64,000 bases of DNA from positions 56,055,384 through 56,119,383 of the forward strand of contig NC_091250.1 in NCBI RefSeq assembly GCF_042477335.2, given 5' to 3'. The stretch comes from Ovis canadensis. Lineage: Eukaryota > Chordata > Mammalia > Artiodactyla > Bovidae. Below the pieces are notes generated by a model, which saw nothing but the letters and a program-made list of their open reading frames with translations, did not search any database and had not been told where the DNA came from. Position 1 is the first letter of the stretch, and each line of letters starts with the position of its first letter. The position numbers were made by a program, and so were the translations under genes. Below are positions 11,563 to 22,800 of this stretch, in pieces.

Positions 11563-13599
11563 TTGCTTGTGTTTAAACAAGGTCAGGCCTTATGGTGACT
11601 TCATATGATAAGAAGAGGCACCACAGAAGGCTTTCTTCAGGATAGGTGTAACAGAGTCAAAGAGAAGTTCAGAATTCAGTTGGGAGCAATGTAGTCTAGC
11701 CTCCAAAAATATCCTGCAATAGTACTAATATTTTTTTGAATAAAAATCTGGTTACTCATGCATAAATTGCGCTTTTCCCTGAAAAAGTTGATGACACAAA
11801 GAAATTAATATGCCATATCTCTCAGGAATTCCTTGTAGCCTTCCTTTTTTCCTTGATGAAATCCACTGGATGTATCTTTTTACTCAAATTTGCATCAAAT
11901 TAAAAAATATATTTCTGTAGGCATGTTGCTATAAGTGGTATTTTTGGCTCTTTTTTTGGTTTTACACAGAATGGAAAGTGAGCCAGGAAAAGAATCAAAC
12001 TTGAACTCATACCTATGACTTGCATTGTGCAATGATATAAATAACATTACTTGTGAATATTTGGAATGCAAGATACATTTTTGCAATTAAAATACAGAGC
12101 CATGATTCTGTGTGGTGGGTGAAAGTGAACATAAATACTCATATCTTGTTGCTGACAGGGCATCAAAGTTGTGGAATTAAGTTAACTAGTGTGGGAGTAA
12201 ACATATTTCAACCATATAATTTACTAGTACAGACTAAAGAAAATTCCCTGGGGGTCATGTTCGGGGAGGCACAGAAGAGTCCTTCATCAATGATACATAC
12301 TTATTCTTTATCTCATTTTCCTTGCAGAAAAAAATGTGACTATGGTGTTTACTTTTTCCTTCTTAAGGAAGTTACATAACAGACCTTTATGCTAAAATCT
12401 AGAAGGACAAATGAGTTAATGAATGTTAAATGCTTTTGAAATATTTAAACGAACAGATGAATATGAATTTGTGGCATTAAAATGACCAATCCAGGGTTCC
12501 AATTCAGTTATCTAATGGGTACCCTGTCTTTGGCCACGCCCTCAAAATGGCTTTAAGTTTTTCAGGGCAAGCAAAATGACATAGGTAGAGGCAGCTATTT
12601 TGCAAAGATATTTTGGAAAACCTAAGTAGGAGAAAAGCTAAATTTCAAGTTAAGGATACTCTTGTGTTAAAGAAATTGATGAATTTTCAGGGGACCTCCT
12701 GTGTGTCGGGTATACTGTTAGATGAAGGAAATAGAAAAATGAATTGAATGGGTCCTCTCGCATTCAAGGGTGTGAGATTGGCATTAGGCTGGGGGCTTGC
12801 ACAGATTCCTGTGTAAGCGGTCTAAGGTGGACTGGGACCAAGAAGAAGGAGGTGAGTCGTTTTAAATTCAAGCAAAATTGTCGACTCATTCAGATGTCAT
12901 CTCAAACCAATGGTGACAGTTTTTGCTTAGGGCGGCGAAGGGGCGGAGTGGGAAGCGGGAGAGTGGTAGCAGTTGCCAGACACACATCACACTAAAAAGA
13001 CAAGACGAAACAAGGAAATTCTCTTCCAAAACAGTGGGGAAAAAATATCCAGAACTCCCTGAAATAAAGGAAACCTTCTGGTTACAACGTGCGTTGCTAG
13101 GGATTTATTTTTTCCCCTCCTTTTCTGAGAGAGTAAAATCTCACAGATATATTGAAGCCCTTGGAGTTTTGTGAGCGAAGTGTGTACTCAAGACGGCAAC
13201 TGAGCACGGTGTTAAGTGCGTGACTACAAAGAAAGGGTTAAACGGAAGGGGGTGGCTCGGAGATGGGGAAGGCTGGCGAAAAGGTTCACAAGCACCATTT
13301 TCCAACTTACAAAAACTCTGAACTTTTAAGCACCCAAAAATAAACATGTGTGTGTCTGTGAGCTAAGGCAGATTTATTTCGGTATATATATATTTTAATC
13401 ATAATGTCTCTGTTTCTCTCTCAGTGCTTTAAACACTGAGCAGTTCCTCTTAGGATCGCGTGGCAAAAGCTGCAGCAAGGCATCGGCTGCGCTATTTACG
13501 AGCAGCGTTCAAAGCAGCCCTCTTGTCCTCCACCCACTGCAAACGACTGTCTTCGAGCCTGGGTTACCTCTGGGGCTCTAGAACTCGGAGAGGGGGAAT
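11563..13599. other. Unique region immediately upstream of the SLIT2 CpG island
   Basis: About 2 kb with no recognisable interspersed repeat. From about 12740 onward the base composition becomes less AT-rich and G-rich patches appear (ggcggcgaaggggcggagtg near 12931). Short open frames at 12744-13174 have no protein signature. It is a plausible extension of the SLIT2 regulatory region. Confidence 0.45.
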
Positions 13600-13773
13600 C
13601 CTCCTTCCATCGCCAAACTTCTGCTAGGGCTTAAGAGCGAGGGGGCGAGCCGGAGTGCGCGGGAACGCGCCGCCCGCCGCCGCCTCCGCCCGGCGCTGGC
13701 AACCCTGGCCTCACCTCTGCCGGGCGAGGTGCAGGATCCCCGCGCTCAGCCAGTGGGCGGCGCCGGACCGCGC

Positions 13774-13784
13774 GGGGCGGGGCC
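13774..13784 (+). promoter_or_regulatory. GC box (Sp1/KLF-type) upstream of the TATA box
   Basis: GGGGCGGGGCC is a strong match to the Sp1 consensus and lies 26 bp upstream of the TATA box. A further GGGCGG lies just upstream near 13755. Spacing and orientation fit a proximal promoter element of SLIT2. Confidence 0.6.
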
Positions 13785-13809
13785 GAGGGGGGGTGGGGGC
13801 TCCGCCGGG

Positions 13810-13818
13810 TATATAAAG
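13810..13818 (+). promoter_or_regulatory. TATA box of the putative distal SLIT2 promoter
   Basis: TATATAAAG lies in otherwise GC-rich DNA, directly after GC boxes and a G-run cluster. Transcription would be expected to begin about 25-30 bp downstream, near 13838-13846. The match is strong, but usage is inferred from sequence only. SLIT2 may also use dispersed starts within the CpG island. Confidence 0.6.
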
Positions 13819-13953
13819 CCGGCCCCGGCTTAACTTCTGACTTGGGGTTATTTATTTGGGGAGTCCGCGGACCGCGGAGGCTGGTGGCGGTGGCCGCGGC
13901 TGCTGCTGCCGCAGACGGTGGTTAAAAAAGGCGGCAGGGAGCGGCGGCGAGTG

Positions 13954-14022
13954 ATGGGAGCGCCGTGGCTCCCGGGCGCAGGCGGGATCTGCCGAGCTTT
14001 CCGGGCAAGGCGGGAGCGCTGA
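13954..14022 (+). promoter_or_regulatory. Upstream ORF 1 in the SLIT2 leader (22 codons)
   Basis: ATG at 13954 opens a 22-codon frame, beginning MGAPWLPGAGG, and closes at TGA 14020-14022. It would be the first ATG met by a ribosome if transcription starts at the TATA box. It is not in frame with SLIT2. Its regulatory role is inferred from position only. Confidence 0.45.
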
Positions 14023-14868
14023 GGAGAAAAGGGAGCGTCCGGGGGCCCGCGGCCAGCTCCAGAAGCGCGGGCCGGGTTTTTGTTCGGCTGCGCTGAGCGC
14101 CAGGCAGCCCGAGCCAACAACTCCAGTTACAACAACAACCCACCTTCCCGCAGCCGAGCTAGACAAGGGGTGCTGCGTCCGTCCTATTGTTTAGACACTT
14201 GCCAGGAGCTCGGGAGTCAACAGAGCCACCGAGTCCCCGCTCCCTACCGCCGCCTTCCCTCTTCCCCACTTCCCTCCCCCAGAAAGGGGCGCGGAAAGCC
14301 ACCTGGAGAAGGGAAGGTGCTGGAAGGAGACGGGCTGCTCCAGACTGCGGCCGCCAAGTCAGGTGCAGCTCCCGGATTCGGGCGGCGTCGCGACGTCGGC
14401 GGGAGGACTCCCACCGTAGCTGTGGGGACTGGATTCAAAACCTGGGAAAAGTTCCTGCACTTTGAGAAGAAGGGCCCACTTGTGGGCGGCTGTCGGGGGG
14501 AGACCGAGGGGCTGCGCCCCGCCCCCCCTCCAGGAGGCTGCTCTTGTTTCTTCCACCTTTGCCATCAGGTGTCTGCTGCGGAGCCGCGGCGTATCCGGGA
14601 GACGCGAGGGGCTGACACACGCACGCACACAGGACTGCAGTTCAGCTGCCTCCAGGGGTCTCCTCGGATTAGCAGATCCTACCGACCTAACTGCCATCTC
14701 TCTGCCCTCCGGAACACCCCGGGAGGACCTGGGAGGCGGACACCTCCAGCTTGGCCTTTCCACACTCTTTCTGGCCGGCCTGCCAGCCATTCCCTACTCA
14801 GTCTTAGCAGGAGCTCTCATCCTCAACTTGGCCTCTTGGATTTCCTCTGCCGTGGTCGTGACTAGTGG

Positions 14869-15009
14869 ATGTTCCTGCCTGCTGTGGCGGTTCGATTGCC
14901 CTTTTGTGTTTTCTGCTTGACCTCGGGGAAGGCCCTCGTGCAGAGCGTCTCCAAGGACGCCGGGCGGGAGGCGGAATTGCCCATACATCCTTTAGCGAAG
15001 CGCATGTGA
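14869..15009 (+). promoter_or_regulatory. Upstream ORF 2 in the SLIT2 leader (46 codons)
   Basis: ATG at 14869 (context tggATGt, with T at -3 and T at +4, so weak) opens a 46-codon frame, beginning MFLPAVAVRLPF and ending HPLAKRM. It terminates at TGA 15007-15009. A second in-frame ATG sits at 15004, just before the stop. It could reduce SLIT2 translation if included in the mRNA. Confidence 0.4.
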
Positions 15010-15144
15010 CGGGGACCGGCTGGGGCTGCGGAGGAGCTGCAGGCCAGAGGGGGAGGCCGCGTGAGTGAGTCACGCCAGGAGCCCCGCAGCGCGGTTCCGC
15101 GCCCCCTCCAGGCTGCGCGCCAGCCCTGTGCGCCCCCGCGCGCC

Positions 15145-15201
15145 ATGTCCAGTCGTCCAGTGTGCTTCGCTCCAGGCCCGCGGGGCTCCTGCGCCTTTTA
15201 G
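15145..15201 (+). promoter_or_regulatory. Upstream ORF 3 in the SLIT2 leader (18 codons)
   Basis: ATG at 15145 has G at -3 (gccATGt), a usable context. It encodes 18 codons beginning MSSRPVCFAPG and ends at TAG 15199-15201. It is the last upstream ATG; 530 nt without any ATG separates it from the SLIT2 start. That spacing would allow re-initiation at 15732. Confidence 0.4.
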
Positions 15202-15731
15202 TTTCGGAGAGCCCACTTTGATCGAGGCCACCATTCCTCCTGAGCCTCCTCTTTCTGTCTTCTACAGTCCCCACTGGAATTGGATTTGCAGAGGGGGTCG
15301 GTGGAATCGGATCACCTCAGTTCCACGCACAACTGGCCCCTGCATCTTGACGATCTTCATCAGCCGTTGCAAGCTTCAGGTCTCTTACAGCCAAGTTGAT
15401 ATTTGCCAGACAGACGACGCGCGATCCGATCCTCGCTGCTCTGGGGTCTCCCTGTAGCTTTGGCCAGGCCAATTGATCTTCTGGACCGAAAGTTGCCCAA
15501 GGAGCGCCTGCCCTGCAGGAGGAGAAGGGCGAGGGGAGCTGAGAGGCGTGTACCTGTGTCGGCTCTACTGCCTTGAATATTACTTCTATATTATTTTGTA
15601 CACGTTATCTGGACACTCTGGGTAGCTAGCCTCGAGCCAGGCACTGGGCCTCAGGCACCGCGCGGTTGGAGCAGAGGAACGAGCTAAAGAGAAACCCCTG
15701 GGGCCGGCGAGCTAGGAGGCGGCGGGGGAAG

Positions 15732-15910
15732 ATGCACGGCGTCGGCTGGCAGACGCTCTCCCTGTCTCTGGGGTTAGTGCTCGCGATCCTGAACGAGGTG
15801 GCGCCGCAAGCGTGTCCGGCGCAGTGCTCCTGCTCCGGGAGCACAGTGGACTGTCACGGGCTGGCGTTGCGCAGTGTGCCCAGGAATATCCCCCGCAACA
15901 CCGAGAGATT
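15732..15910 (+). CDS. SLIT2: SLIT2 coding exon 1: start codon, signal peptide, LRRNT cap
   Basis: This exon encodes residues 1-59 and two bases of Leu60. Residues 1-27 or so form a hydrophobic secretion signal with core [12 protein letters not shown]. The LRRNT disulfide cap follows, with Cys28, Cys32, Cys34 and Cys41 in C-x3-C-x-C-x6-C spacing. The ATG at 15732 is the first in this frame, has A at -3, and gives the expected SLIT2 start MHGVGWQ. The frame is open upstream to about 15666 but contains no earlier ATG. The exon ends in agatt followed by the strong donor gtgagt at 15911, so intron 1 is phase 2. From memory, the human protein starts MRGVGWQM and has K where this has E22, so a few signal-peptide residues differ while the mature cap is the same. 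Confidence 0.96.
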
Positions 15911-18578
15911 GTGAGTATGGGCTCATTCTCCCCCTTGGCCCTCCCTCCCATCGGGATCGCGCAGCCCCTGTATGTAGACTGGAGGGACCCCAAGGCACAG
16001 GGACTTGTGCCTGGGGCAGCCCCCACTAGCTTTCCTCAACGCGCATCCTAGGCTTGAACTCTCTGGGAGGGCGCTGCCCAAGGAGGGGCGGGCCCGCTGA
16101 CTACTGCGCTTGGTCCCTTCCTCCCGCTCTCGTCCCGCCACTCGCAGCCCTTTGCAGGCTGGTTCTCTGAGGCTGGGGAGGCGGGGAGATGAGGGAAGAG
16201 GAGTTGAGTATGCCCGGGGCAAGGGAGACGCGACTTTGTTCCTTGGACTCCGTAAACTGAGTCACCTTGCGGTTGGAAACTCTCGCGGGTCGGTTCAGGG
16301 CTCAGTTCCGGCTCTCTGTCACCGCGGGGTGGCGCGATGAGGGGGGTTGAGGGGAAGGGGGTACTCAAATGAGAGAAACCTCTGCTCCTGGGCTTTGTGT
16401 CGCCCTCCTGGGGACGGAGGGAGAGGAGATGGGGTCTGGGGAGGCTGATCCCGCCCGGGGGCGCTTCCACAGGCCACGTAAAGAAGGATGCCCCAGGATA
16501 GCGGCCGCGTGCAGCTCCCAGCTACTCTTCCCCCGCCTGCCACTTCCCGAGGGAGGAGGCGGCGGCGGAGAGCCCCAAGGGACGTGTCGGAGGCAGGGAG
16601 ACTCCAGAGGCCAACCGCGCGTCCCATCGACTAAGCGAAGTTGGGGCTGGCTGTCCAAACCAGGAGCGGTCAAGGCGGGTCTGTCCGCTTTGGTAACCCC
16701 GCGGCCCTCGGCTGCCCCCTCCGGCCCTTCCTGCTGAGCCCCAGTGCCCCCTTTCCACCTTTCTGGCAGTTTCTGCGTCTCTGCGCGTGTCAGCAGCTTC
16801 TTTTCCTTCCTCTCCTTTCTTCGCGCTCTGCTGCCCGCAGACATCCCCGCCTCCCTGTCTCGGCGAGTCCCTAATGAAGAAGTAATAGCAGAATGGGTGA
16901 TGACGGCCCACGCGCTGCTTGTGGGGCGCTTTCCGAGTTCAGGGAAGTGAAGCGTGGAGGCCGTTTTCTTTGTCAACGTCGAGGCTGCTGCCCCGGCGTC
17001 CGGGGCGCGCTTCCCTCGCTGTTGCGCGTGGGCCGGGCGGGGCGAGGAGGACCTGGGCGACGCTCCCAGGTTGCGCTCCCCGGGCCTCTGCGCCCGAGGC
17101 TGTGAGGGTGGAGGGCCGCGGAGGGGACCCGCTTGGACTCGCACGCCTCCACCCGCGCGGCTCACAGCGCTTCGAGTCGATCTTATCCAACCCATTTCCC
17201 TCTCTCTCAGTTTAAAGTCGAGCCACTTCTTTCCCATGCAAATGGCTCCCCCATCCCGAGCCTCAGTGAGTCGACCCCTACTCGGTTTCTTCCCTCCTTC
17301 CCAGGCCCGCAGCGCTGGGCAAGTTGCGGCCCTAGCGAAGGTGTCTTGTCAAAAATGTGATCTACCAAGTTTGTGTGGGATGGGGGCTTTAGGACTCAGA
17401 TTATGTCAGGTAATTCGAAAAGGGAACAAACAATTCGATGGTGCTTTGCTCAGCACGGAAAATGGTTTGGGGAGAAGGCAATGCAAAACTCTTGTCTTAG
17501 CGCTTGTCATTTCATGCTATTCGGAATGTTTTAAAGTTTAAGCACTAACACATCTTATTCAACAAAAGGGAAATGCATTTGGGGAAAAAATAAATATAGC
17601 AACTGAGTTTTAGGTACTTGAAAAAAATTTACCCCTGTGAGGGATTTATAAAGAATTTTCGAAAATAGTTTACTCAGTGGCGGCTTATAAAATTATATTA
17701 TTGACAACATAAGCACATTAAATGTAGACCCCAAACATGCTGTTTTAAAGTCAAGGTAAGGTTTTCTTCCCTGAAGGGGAGTACATTCAAACCGCAGCAA
17801 AGCCTGGTTTTGCTTGAAATGATTGAAACCAGGGCAAGTTTAGATCTTGACCTAAGATGTCAGAAAAGGGGGTTGTGACTCTCAAGGAAACTGTGGTGCT
17901 GAAATCTGGACCAAAATGTCAGGGTCTGAATACTATTTCCATTATTGCCCTTGCTGGTAGTTTTCACTTTACAGTTCGCAGCGGGGTTTTCTGAGCTGCA
18001 AATGAAGAGTTTAGTTTTCATACAAACAGAATTGTTGGAAGGTAAATGCCTATAAATGCCAGTCTTTGAAGTGCAGTTCTTTTGATGACATTTTAACTTT
18101 ATTCTTTGCCTTAGGAAGGTTAGCCAGGGTGCCACCTAAGGATAGGGGTCTGAATTTTTAAAATTTCTCCCTGAATAATATTAGAAAATTGTTCGTTTAA
18201 CTTCCTGAAGGAAACTTTTGGGGAGTGTTCATAACAGTTATAGTAAATAGCAGAGTATCTGTGAAATTAATATACACCTCCTTATAAAAACAAAAATGAA
18301 AAGCACTCCCATACACACACAAGAGAACTCTTGATAACAGAATCACTTCATTTTCTTGTCATATTCGGGTAAGCATAGACTCTGTAAACTTGTTAAGAAT
18401 CATTTTAAAATTTTTCTTTCACAGATGACTTCCTTCTCCTTCCCTCTCTTTCACTTTGCAAACTAATAATTGGAACTGATCTTTTATCTCTCAGTTCTTA
18501 TTTAGTGTATATTTTTCTTTAACTAGATAGTGATAGAAATTAAGTGGAACTTTCATTTTCTTACTTGTTGTCTCTTAG
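15911..18578 (+). other. SLIT2: SLIT2 intron 1
   Basis: A 2668-nt phase 2 intron with gt at 15911 and ag at 18577-18578. The first 1.4 kb belongs to the CpG island; the rest is AT-rich unique sequence. I see no ruminant SINE or LINE in it. The acceptor is preceded by a pyrimidine-rich tract around 18551-18576. Confidence 0.93.
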
Positions 18579-18650
18579 GGATTTGAATGGAAATAACATC
18601 ACAAGGATTACCAAGACAGATTTTGCTGGTCTTCGACACCTAAGAGTTCT
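18579..18650 (+). CDS. SLIT2: SLIT2 coding exon 2: first LRR unit
   Basis: This 72-nt exon encodes the last base of Leu60 through two bases of Leu84. It carries one leucine-rich repeat of the first LRR domain, beginning [19 protein letters not shown]66-I-T68 is a potential N-glycosylation sequon. The acceptor is ttgttgtctcttag, ending at 18578, and the donor is gtaagt at 18651. Start and end phases are both 2, so the exon is symmetric. The translation matches SLIT2 without a gap. Confidence 0.96.
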
Positions 18651-19793
18651 GTAAGTATGTTCTTCTGTGTTTTGGAGAATTATCATGTTTTTTAAGGTTG
18701 TGGATTTTGAATCATTACTGATCTCAGGTTTAAAAACTGTCTCAATGACAGAAACATAAAATTTTACCAGGCCTTGGTTTCCTTTCTGTTTATCAGTGTA
18801 CTACAATTTTTAATAAAAATGTAGACTTTTCAGTTTAGGTACAGGCCATAAAATAGTATTATGGAAATGACCTCAAATATTTGCTGTAACAACCCTAAGT
18901 GCTTACGAATATAAAAATGTAGCATAATTGCTTTCACAATATGAGTAATGTGAGACATTTGATATACTTTTAGGATTTGAGATTAACTAGAAAGAATTTA
19001 AGTGGGTCTGCATTTTATTATTGCTAATATAAAAATGTTCAGACTTTTCTAGCAATCAACACATATAAATATTTTCTAACATTAAAATAAAACAATCCAG
19101 GTTTTGCAGAGTTTTTAGTGGGAAATGCTTCACACTAAAATATTTTGAATTGGTAATATTTTGAATTGTCTCTTATATCTATTAACTTTGCAGCTTTTAT
19201 AAAATTGTTGCAATGTGATTACTTCTTTGGGTGTTAAGTTGTGAGTGAACCATCATTTGAGATTCAGTGTAATGTAAAACTTTTTTTCTTACAAATTTTT
19301 AATTAAATTTAATATTTATATTGCAGTGAACATATTCTTTTGATCATTGTGTGTTCACTGTTTGTTTTTAAAAAAAAAACATTTTTCCCTTGATGAATTC
19401 TTCCCATTTCTGACATATATCCATCAGTGAATTGAAGTCTATATGTGATGAATTGTTGTATGTTGATTCTTTCAGTAAAGAACTCACTTGAAAACCAGCC
19501 ATGAAAATTGTAGTATCATGGGTTACTCCTCAAGATATACTGTAGTTTAAGGTTCAGGATTCTGACTAAATTTTGTGAGAAACTGAATTAGTATTTTTGA
19601 TGAAAGTTTTGTGATGAGGATACTATTTTCCGTCCCTGACTCTTTTCATATATATCATTGTTAGATTTTGTATTGAATCTCAAACCAGAGCAGTATTTAA
19701 CTTTGTAAATGGACAAGTGTTCAGTTGCTAAATTGAAACTTTTTCAGATAATGAGTGCTAACATTAAGACCCCTGTTATACTTTGCATTTCAG
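18651..19793 (+). other. SLIT2: SLIT2 intron 2
   Basis: A 1143-nt phase 2 intron, AT-rich, with no recognisable interspersed repeat. A short A-run lies near 19371-19379. The donor is gtaagt and the acceptor tttcag. Confidence 0.93.
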
Positions 19794-19865
19794 TCAGCTT
19801 ATGGAGAATAAGATTACCACCATTGAAAGGGGAGCATTCCAGGATCTTAAAGAACTGGAGAGACT
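19794..19865 (+). CDS. SLIT2: SLIT2 coding exon 3: second LRR unit
   Basis: This 72-nt exon encodes the third base of Leu84 to two bases of Leu108 and forms one LRR, with [15 protein letters not shown] then QDLKELERL. The acceptor is ctttgcatttcag, ending at 19793, and the donor is gtgagt at 19866. It is symmetric phase 2. From memory, human SLIT2 has Ser at residue 92 where this window has Thr, a conservative change on the variable side of the repeat. Confidence 0.96.
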
Positions 19866-22800
19866 GTGAGTATTTTCAATTCCAAATTTATGACGATATA
19901 ACTATATTTTTAATAATACTTGTATTTCAAGGACCATGTCTTTAATTTCTGTAAATTTACAAAAACAAGAGGTTGAATTAGTGATTTTTAAACTAATTTA
20001 AAATTAGAAATTATCGAATTTTTGCATAATTAGTACTAATTTGTGATAAAGTTCAAAAACAGACTTACTTCCTGACACATTTACTTCCTTGATAACCATT
20101 GCTTTGGTACTTAGAGATGTATGTTTTTCCTTATTGTTCATCTAGTTTGTTTTATTTGCTTATGGGAGGAAAAGTGGTGGTTTTATTTGCATTAATGGGG
20201 CATTATAAAACAAAGTTTTGCTGATAATTATTTTAGTTCCCATAATGTTGCTATGTGTGTCGTTAATGGCATTGGAAGAAATATTTAAAGTTCTTAATGT
20301 TATAAAGATTTGCTTTCTGATATTTAACACTTGTGGTGAATATTTATTTCATTATTTTATAGTAGCTTTCTAAATATTCTTTTTGCTGGAAAAAGCATTT
20401 AAGGATAAATGAAAGTAAGAATTACTTTATCATAGCATGTCATTTAACATCAATTGTTGTTTTTCCAAGAAGATCAAATGTGAACTTCAGAATTTAAAAT
20501 TTTTTTTTTTATTTCAGACACAAAATCTTATGGATTGATATATATTACTTGAGAACCATTATTATTTTAGGCCTATGTGTATATGTACAAAAGACAGAAG
20601 CCTCTGTCTGAAATAATTAGGATAAAATACACAATTTGTAACTTGAAATATGAATTATATATCTCCATATGTCTTGATAATTCAAGTTTAGTAGCTTTGC
20701 ATTTCTAAGGCCAAATAATGGCTCTATTAAAAGTAGCAACAATTATTTTAAAAGTTTCCTTGTCTGTTTTAAGAGGCACTTTAGGTAAAAATAAAAATTT
20801 TATTTAAAATAGTGAGATATGAAGTTCGCTTTGGGTATAGCACATACTCAGATCCACTGGGCCCTAGTATAAAAATTCAGTATAATTGTACATAAAAAAA
20901 TGACTTGTTAACTTCTAAGTTATCAGTAAATAGAAGCTACACTTATAATTAAAGTTAAATACAGATATATCTAATTTACTTATAAAAATTTTTTCCATGA
21001 ACAATATTACAATAAAGGAATGTTTTTGTGGGATTCAAAATAAATGTAAAGTCACTACTTAAAGCTAGTTTTGGGAAGGAAATAAAGATAAGGTAAACAT
21101 TTGGTTACGTTTATAACAAAGTTCATAAGTTCATAATCTATCTCAGTATATAAAAATACTCTGAAAATATTTATTTTTTGATCTCTTTTGTGACTACCTG
21201 TGACTACCTAACTACTAGTGAGTACTTGACAAATTAATTTTTAATTCATCCATTGAAACTAAGCATTAATATAATTTAAATGTTTGTTAAGATGAAGAGA
21301 TAATTTAAAATTATCATTTAAACATTAATAGTTTTTTCATCAATAACATATTTATTCATTTATATGTGTGTGTGTTTAGGATTTATACATACATGTGAGA
21401 TATATGTATGTATATTTATGGTTTTTTTCCTTGAACATCTTTGACCTTGAAGGATTCTCAGTGGCGTTTCATGAAGTCTCTATTTGGTTTATTTTGTAGT
21501 TTTAAGTATTTTCAGAAACACTGAAACAAAACAAACTTTTTCATTATTTTTCAAGCCACTTTGGAGTATCATTTGAACTTTCATTTTGAAAAAATTAACT
21601 TTTCCTAAAATTAACCAGATACCTTATGATCTGAAATTCGATTAAAGTTGTAAGTAGGTGCTGTTTTTTGACTCTGACTTCCCTTGGGAGTATCACTTCA
21701 TCTCAGAACAATTTTCTGTTCTGTGAAGATGCAGTAAGATATTTCAGAGTGGGAGGAGGGTTTGTAATTTTGAATGAAAACTAATATATATGCAGGACTT
21801 CTTTAAATCACCCCAGCTGTTGGCTGAGAGCAAATATTTCATATTTGTGAGGAAAAGCTGAGAAAATTCCTTTTGTTTACAACTGCCAAGTCCATCTGAT
21901 GGAAACACATTGTTATCTGACAGCCAATTCATCTCCTTGGGACTCTGGAATTTAAAACCATTTCTTAGGAACACTTTTCAAATATTTATTTTTTTAAAAT
22001 ACATTAAATGGCAAACAGTTTTGCTAAAGAATGCATTCAGGTTATTGTGAAGTAAACTTTTATATTTGTTCAGTATATTAATTAAAAAATAAAAATTTAA
22101 AAAGCTACCCAGAGAGTTCTATAATCAAATTACTATGGCATCATAATGATATAATTATTGCATACATTTTTATTGTAGTAGGTGATGTCATTAACATCGC
22201 ACAGATTGCTTCCCCTCCCAATAGTTATAACAGACAATGTAATAAATGGGAAGTAACCAGTGAATTAACTTTTAAATAGTTATATCTTATGTTAACTTAT
22301 ATGTTTTTGGCACCTTGAATCTGAAGTTTAAATTCAAACTCCAAATTATGAAAAGGTCTATAAATGCAGGTTTATATTGTAAATAACATTTACACTACAT
22401 ATATGTATCTAGCAACTTAACTTTCATTCTTTGTGTAAAGAACAAAAATAAAAACATTAACTTTATTTGTGTGCAATTTATGGTTTTAAGTTTGTTTTTC
22501 CATTTTAAAATGATAAAATAAAAACAATTCCAAATGGTATTTTGTGAATATTTAATAAGTTTTTTCTTTTTATTTTTTGTTGATAGAGTTTTAACTTGAT
22601 CTAGAGAAGGAAGACATCTGAGAACAGAAGATAAGAGCTGTTCCTTTTAGAAATCCGACTTTTAATCTCTAAGAAACAGGGTCATTTTATCAAATTGAGT
22701 TTTAGTATAGGATAAAAAAATTATTATTGTTAAATCAAAACATTATTAGGTACAAAAGAAACACTTTTTTTTTTCCATTTCAAAGAATTGATGGAACTCA

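Larger units (their letters stand above)
13840..15731 (+). other. SLIT2: SLIT2 5' leader (inferred extent)
   Basis: This is the stretch between the expected start, about 30 nt after the TATA box, and the SLIT2 ATG. It is GC-rich for most of its length, with a more AT-rich proximal part (15571-15650). It holds only four ATG triplets that I can find (13954, 14869, 15004 and 15145). They define three short upstream ORFs. No ATG occurs from 15202 to the real start. I see no obligatory intron, but one or more leader introns or alternative starts closer to the ATG cannot be excluded, so the full 1.9 kb may not be in every mRNA. Confidence 0.55.
13600..17340. promoter_or_regulatory. CpG island over SLIT2 promoter, exon 1 and start of intron 1
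   Basis: The sequence changes from AT-rich to dense in CG dinucleotides near 13600 and back to AT-rich near 17340. Within it lie repeated GGGCGG/CCGCCC-type elements, the TATA box, the leader, coding exon 1 and about 1.4 kb of intron 1. CpG islands at SLIT2 are known to be methylated and silenced in several human cancers, so this is the expected regulatory platform. Boundaries were judged by eye. The GC bias also creates long spurious open frames here on both strands, for example 14080-14865 (+) and 16365-17237 (-). Confidence 0.85.

Noticed and set aside
12744..13174. Possible upstream exon with a gtgagt donor near 12852
   Set aside because: A single donor-like hexamer without a matched acceptor or homologous peptide is not evidence of an exon.
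14080..14865. A 261-codon open frame in the CpG island, + strand
   Set aside because: It begins at a non-ATG codon, has no recognisable domain and lies in GC-rich DNA where stop codons are rare. Several overlapping frames on both strands are equally long.
15666..15731. In-frame upstream extension of SLIT2 from a TTG codon
   Set aside because: There is no ATG, the extension is highly basic and would bury the signal peptide, and the ATG at 15732 gives the expected SLIT2 start.
16365..17237. A 290-codon open frame on the - strand
   Set aside because: It crosses SLIT2 intron 1 within the CpG island, and its composition is the low-complexity Arg/Gly/Pro/Ser expected from GC bias. No family signature.
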